Of a DNA stretch of 5,414 bases, positions 5,306-5,414 are shown one piece after another. The DNA lies in the NCBI GenBank assembly GCA_964560165.1, contig CAZLLB010000221.1, positions 1 to 5,414 on the forward strand, written 5' to 3'. Made by a program: the position numbers and the translations under genes. Below the pieces are notes generated by a model. That model had not been told where the DNA came from. It made no database searches and saw nothing but the letters and a program-made list of their open reading frames with translations. Each line of letters opens with the position of its first letter. The stretch's first letter is position 1. This DNA is from Parvibaculum sp964560165. Its GTDB lineage: Bacteria > Pseudomonadota > Alphaproteobacteria > Parvibaculales > Parvibaculaceae.

Positions 5306-5414
5306 TCACACCTTGACCCGCCAGATCTCCGCACCACATGCGCTGAGTTTTTCCTCCATGCGGTCGAAACCGCGATCGAGATGATAGACGCGATTGATCG
5401 TCGTTTCACCCTCT
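5306..5414 (-). CDS. murA: UDP-N-acetylglucosamine 1-carboxyvinyltransferase, C-terminal end only
   Basis: Only the last 35 codons and the TGA stop (5306-5308) are inside the window. The visible tail contains TTINRVYHLDRGFDRMEEKL and GAEIWRVKV. This matches the conserved MurA C-terminus (E. coli: HLDRGYEKLEDKLRALGA followed by NIERV), which closes the EPSP-synthase-like fold. MurA transfers enolpyruvate from phosphoenolpyruvate to UDP-GlcNAc, the first committed step of peptidoglycan synthesis, in the cytoplasm. The catalytic cysteine and most of the protein lie off the right edge and cannot be checked. DUF2948 begins 16 nt downstream with no terminator between them, so murA is probably the upstream member of this transcription unit. 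Confidence 0.9.
   Translation of the reverse strand, partial: EGETTINRVYHLDRGFDRMEEKLSACGAEIWRVKV

Overview
The window looks like a core chromosomal segment from an alphaproteobacterium, most likely of the order Hyphomicrobiales (Rhizobiales). The reasons are the gene content and order (murA, DUF2948, hisD, UPF0262, low-molecular-weight phosphatase family, infA, maf, RNase E/G), the 72-residue IF-1 of rhizobial/brucella type, the high GC content, and an intergenic palindrome built around CCCGGCTTGACCGGG. I cannot assign a genus from the sequence alone.

All eight genes lie on the minus strand, so the biological reading order runs from high to low coordinates. From the right edge these are: the last 35 codons of murA (peptidoglycan precursor synthesis); a DUF2948 protein after 16 nt; hisD (histidine biosynthesis) after 8 nt; a 116-nt gap holding a degenerate 34-nt duplicate of the hisD 3' end; a UPF0262 protein with a TTG start; a phosphatase-family protein with a GTG start after 4 nt; a 126-nt gap with a plausible promoter; infA (translation initiation factor IF-1); maf (nucleotide pyrophosphatase) after 75 nt; a 246-nt gap dominated by an 84-nt inverted repeat; and an RNase E/G-family gene that runs off the left edge with 401 codons visible.

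The short gaps suggest co-transcribed blocks: murA-DUF2948-hisD, UPF0262-phosphatase, and infA-maf with or without rng. The functions are mostly housekeeping (cell wall, histidine, translation initiation, nucleotide pool cleaning, RNA processing). The two uncharacterised families, DUF2948 and UPF0262, are embedded among them. There is no sign of a mobile element, CRISPR array, toxin system, tRNA or rRNA.

I do not see a new multi-gene system. The points worth a second look are the large hairpin in the leader region of the RNase E/G gene, the frame-shifting tandem duplication at the end of hisD, the phosphatase homologue lacking arsenate-reductase cysteines, and the coupled uncharacterised genes. 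Long plus-strand open frames opposite these genes are shadows caused by high GC.
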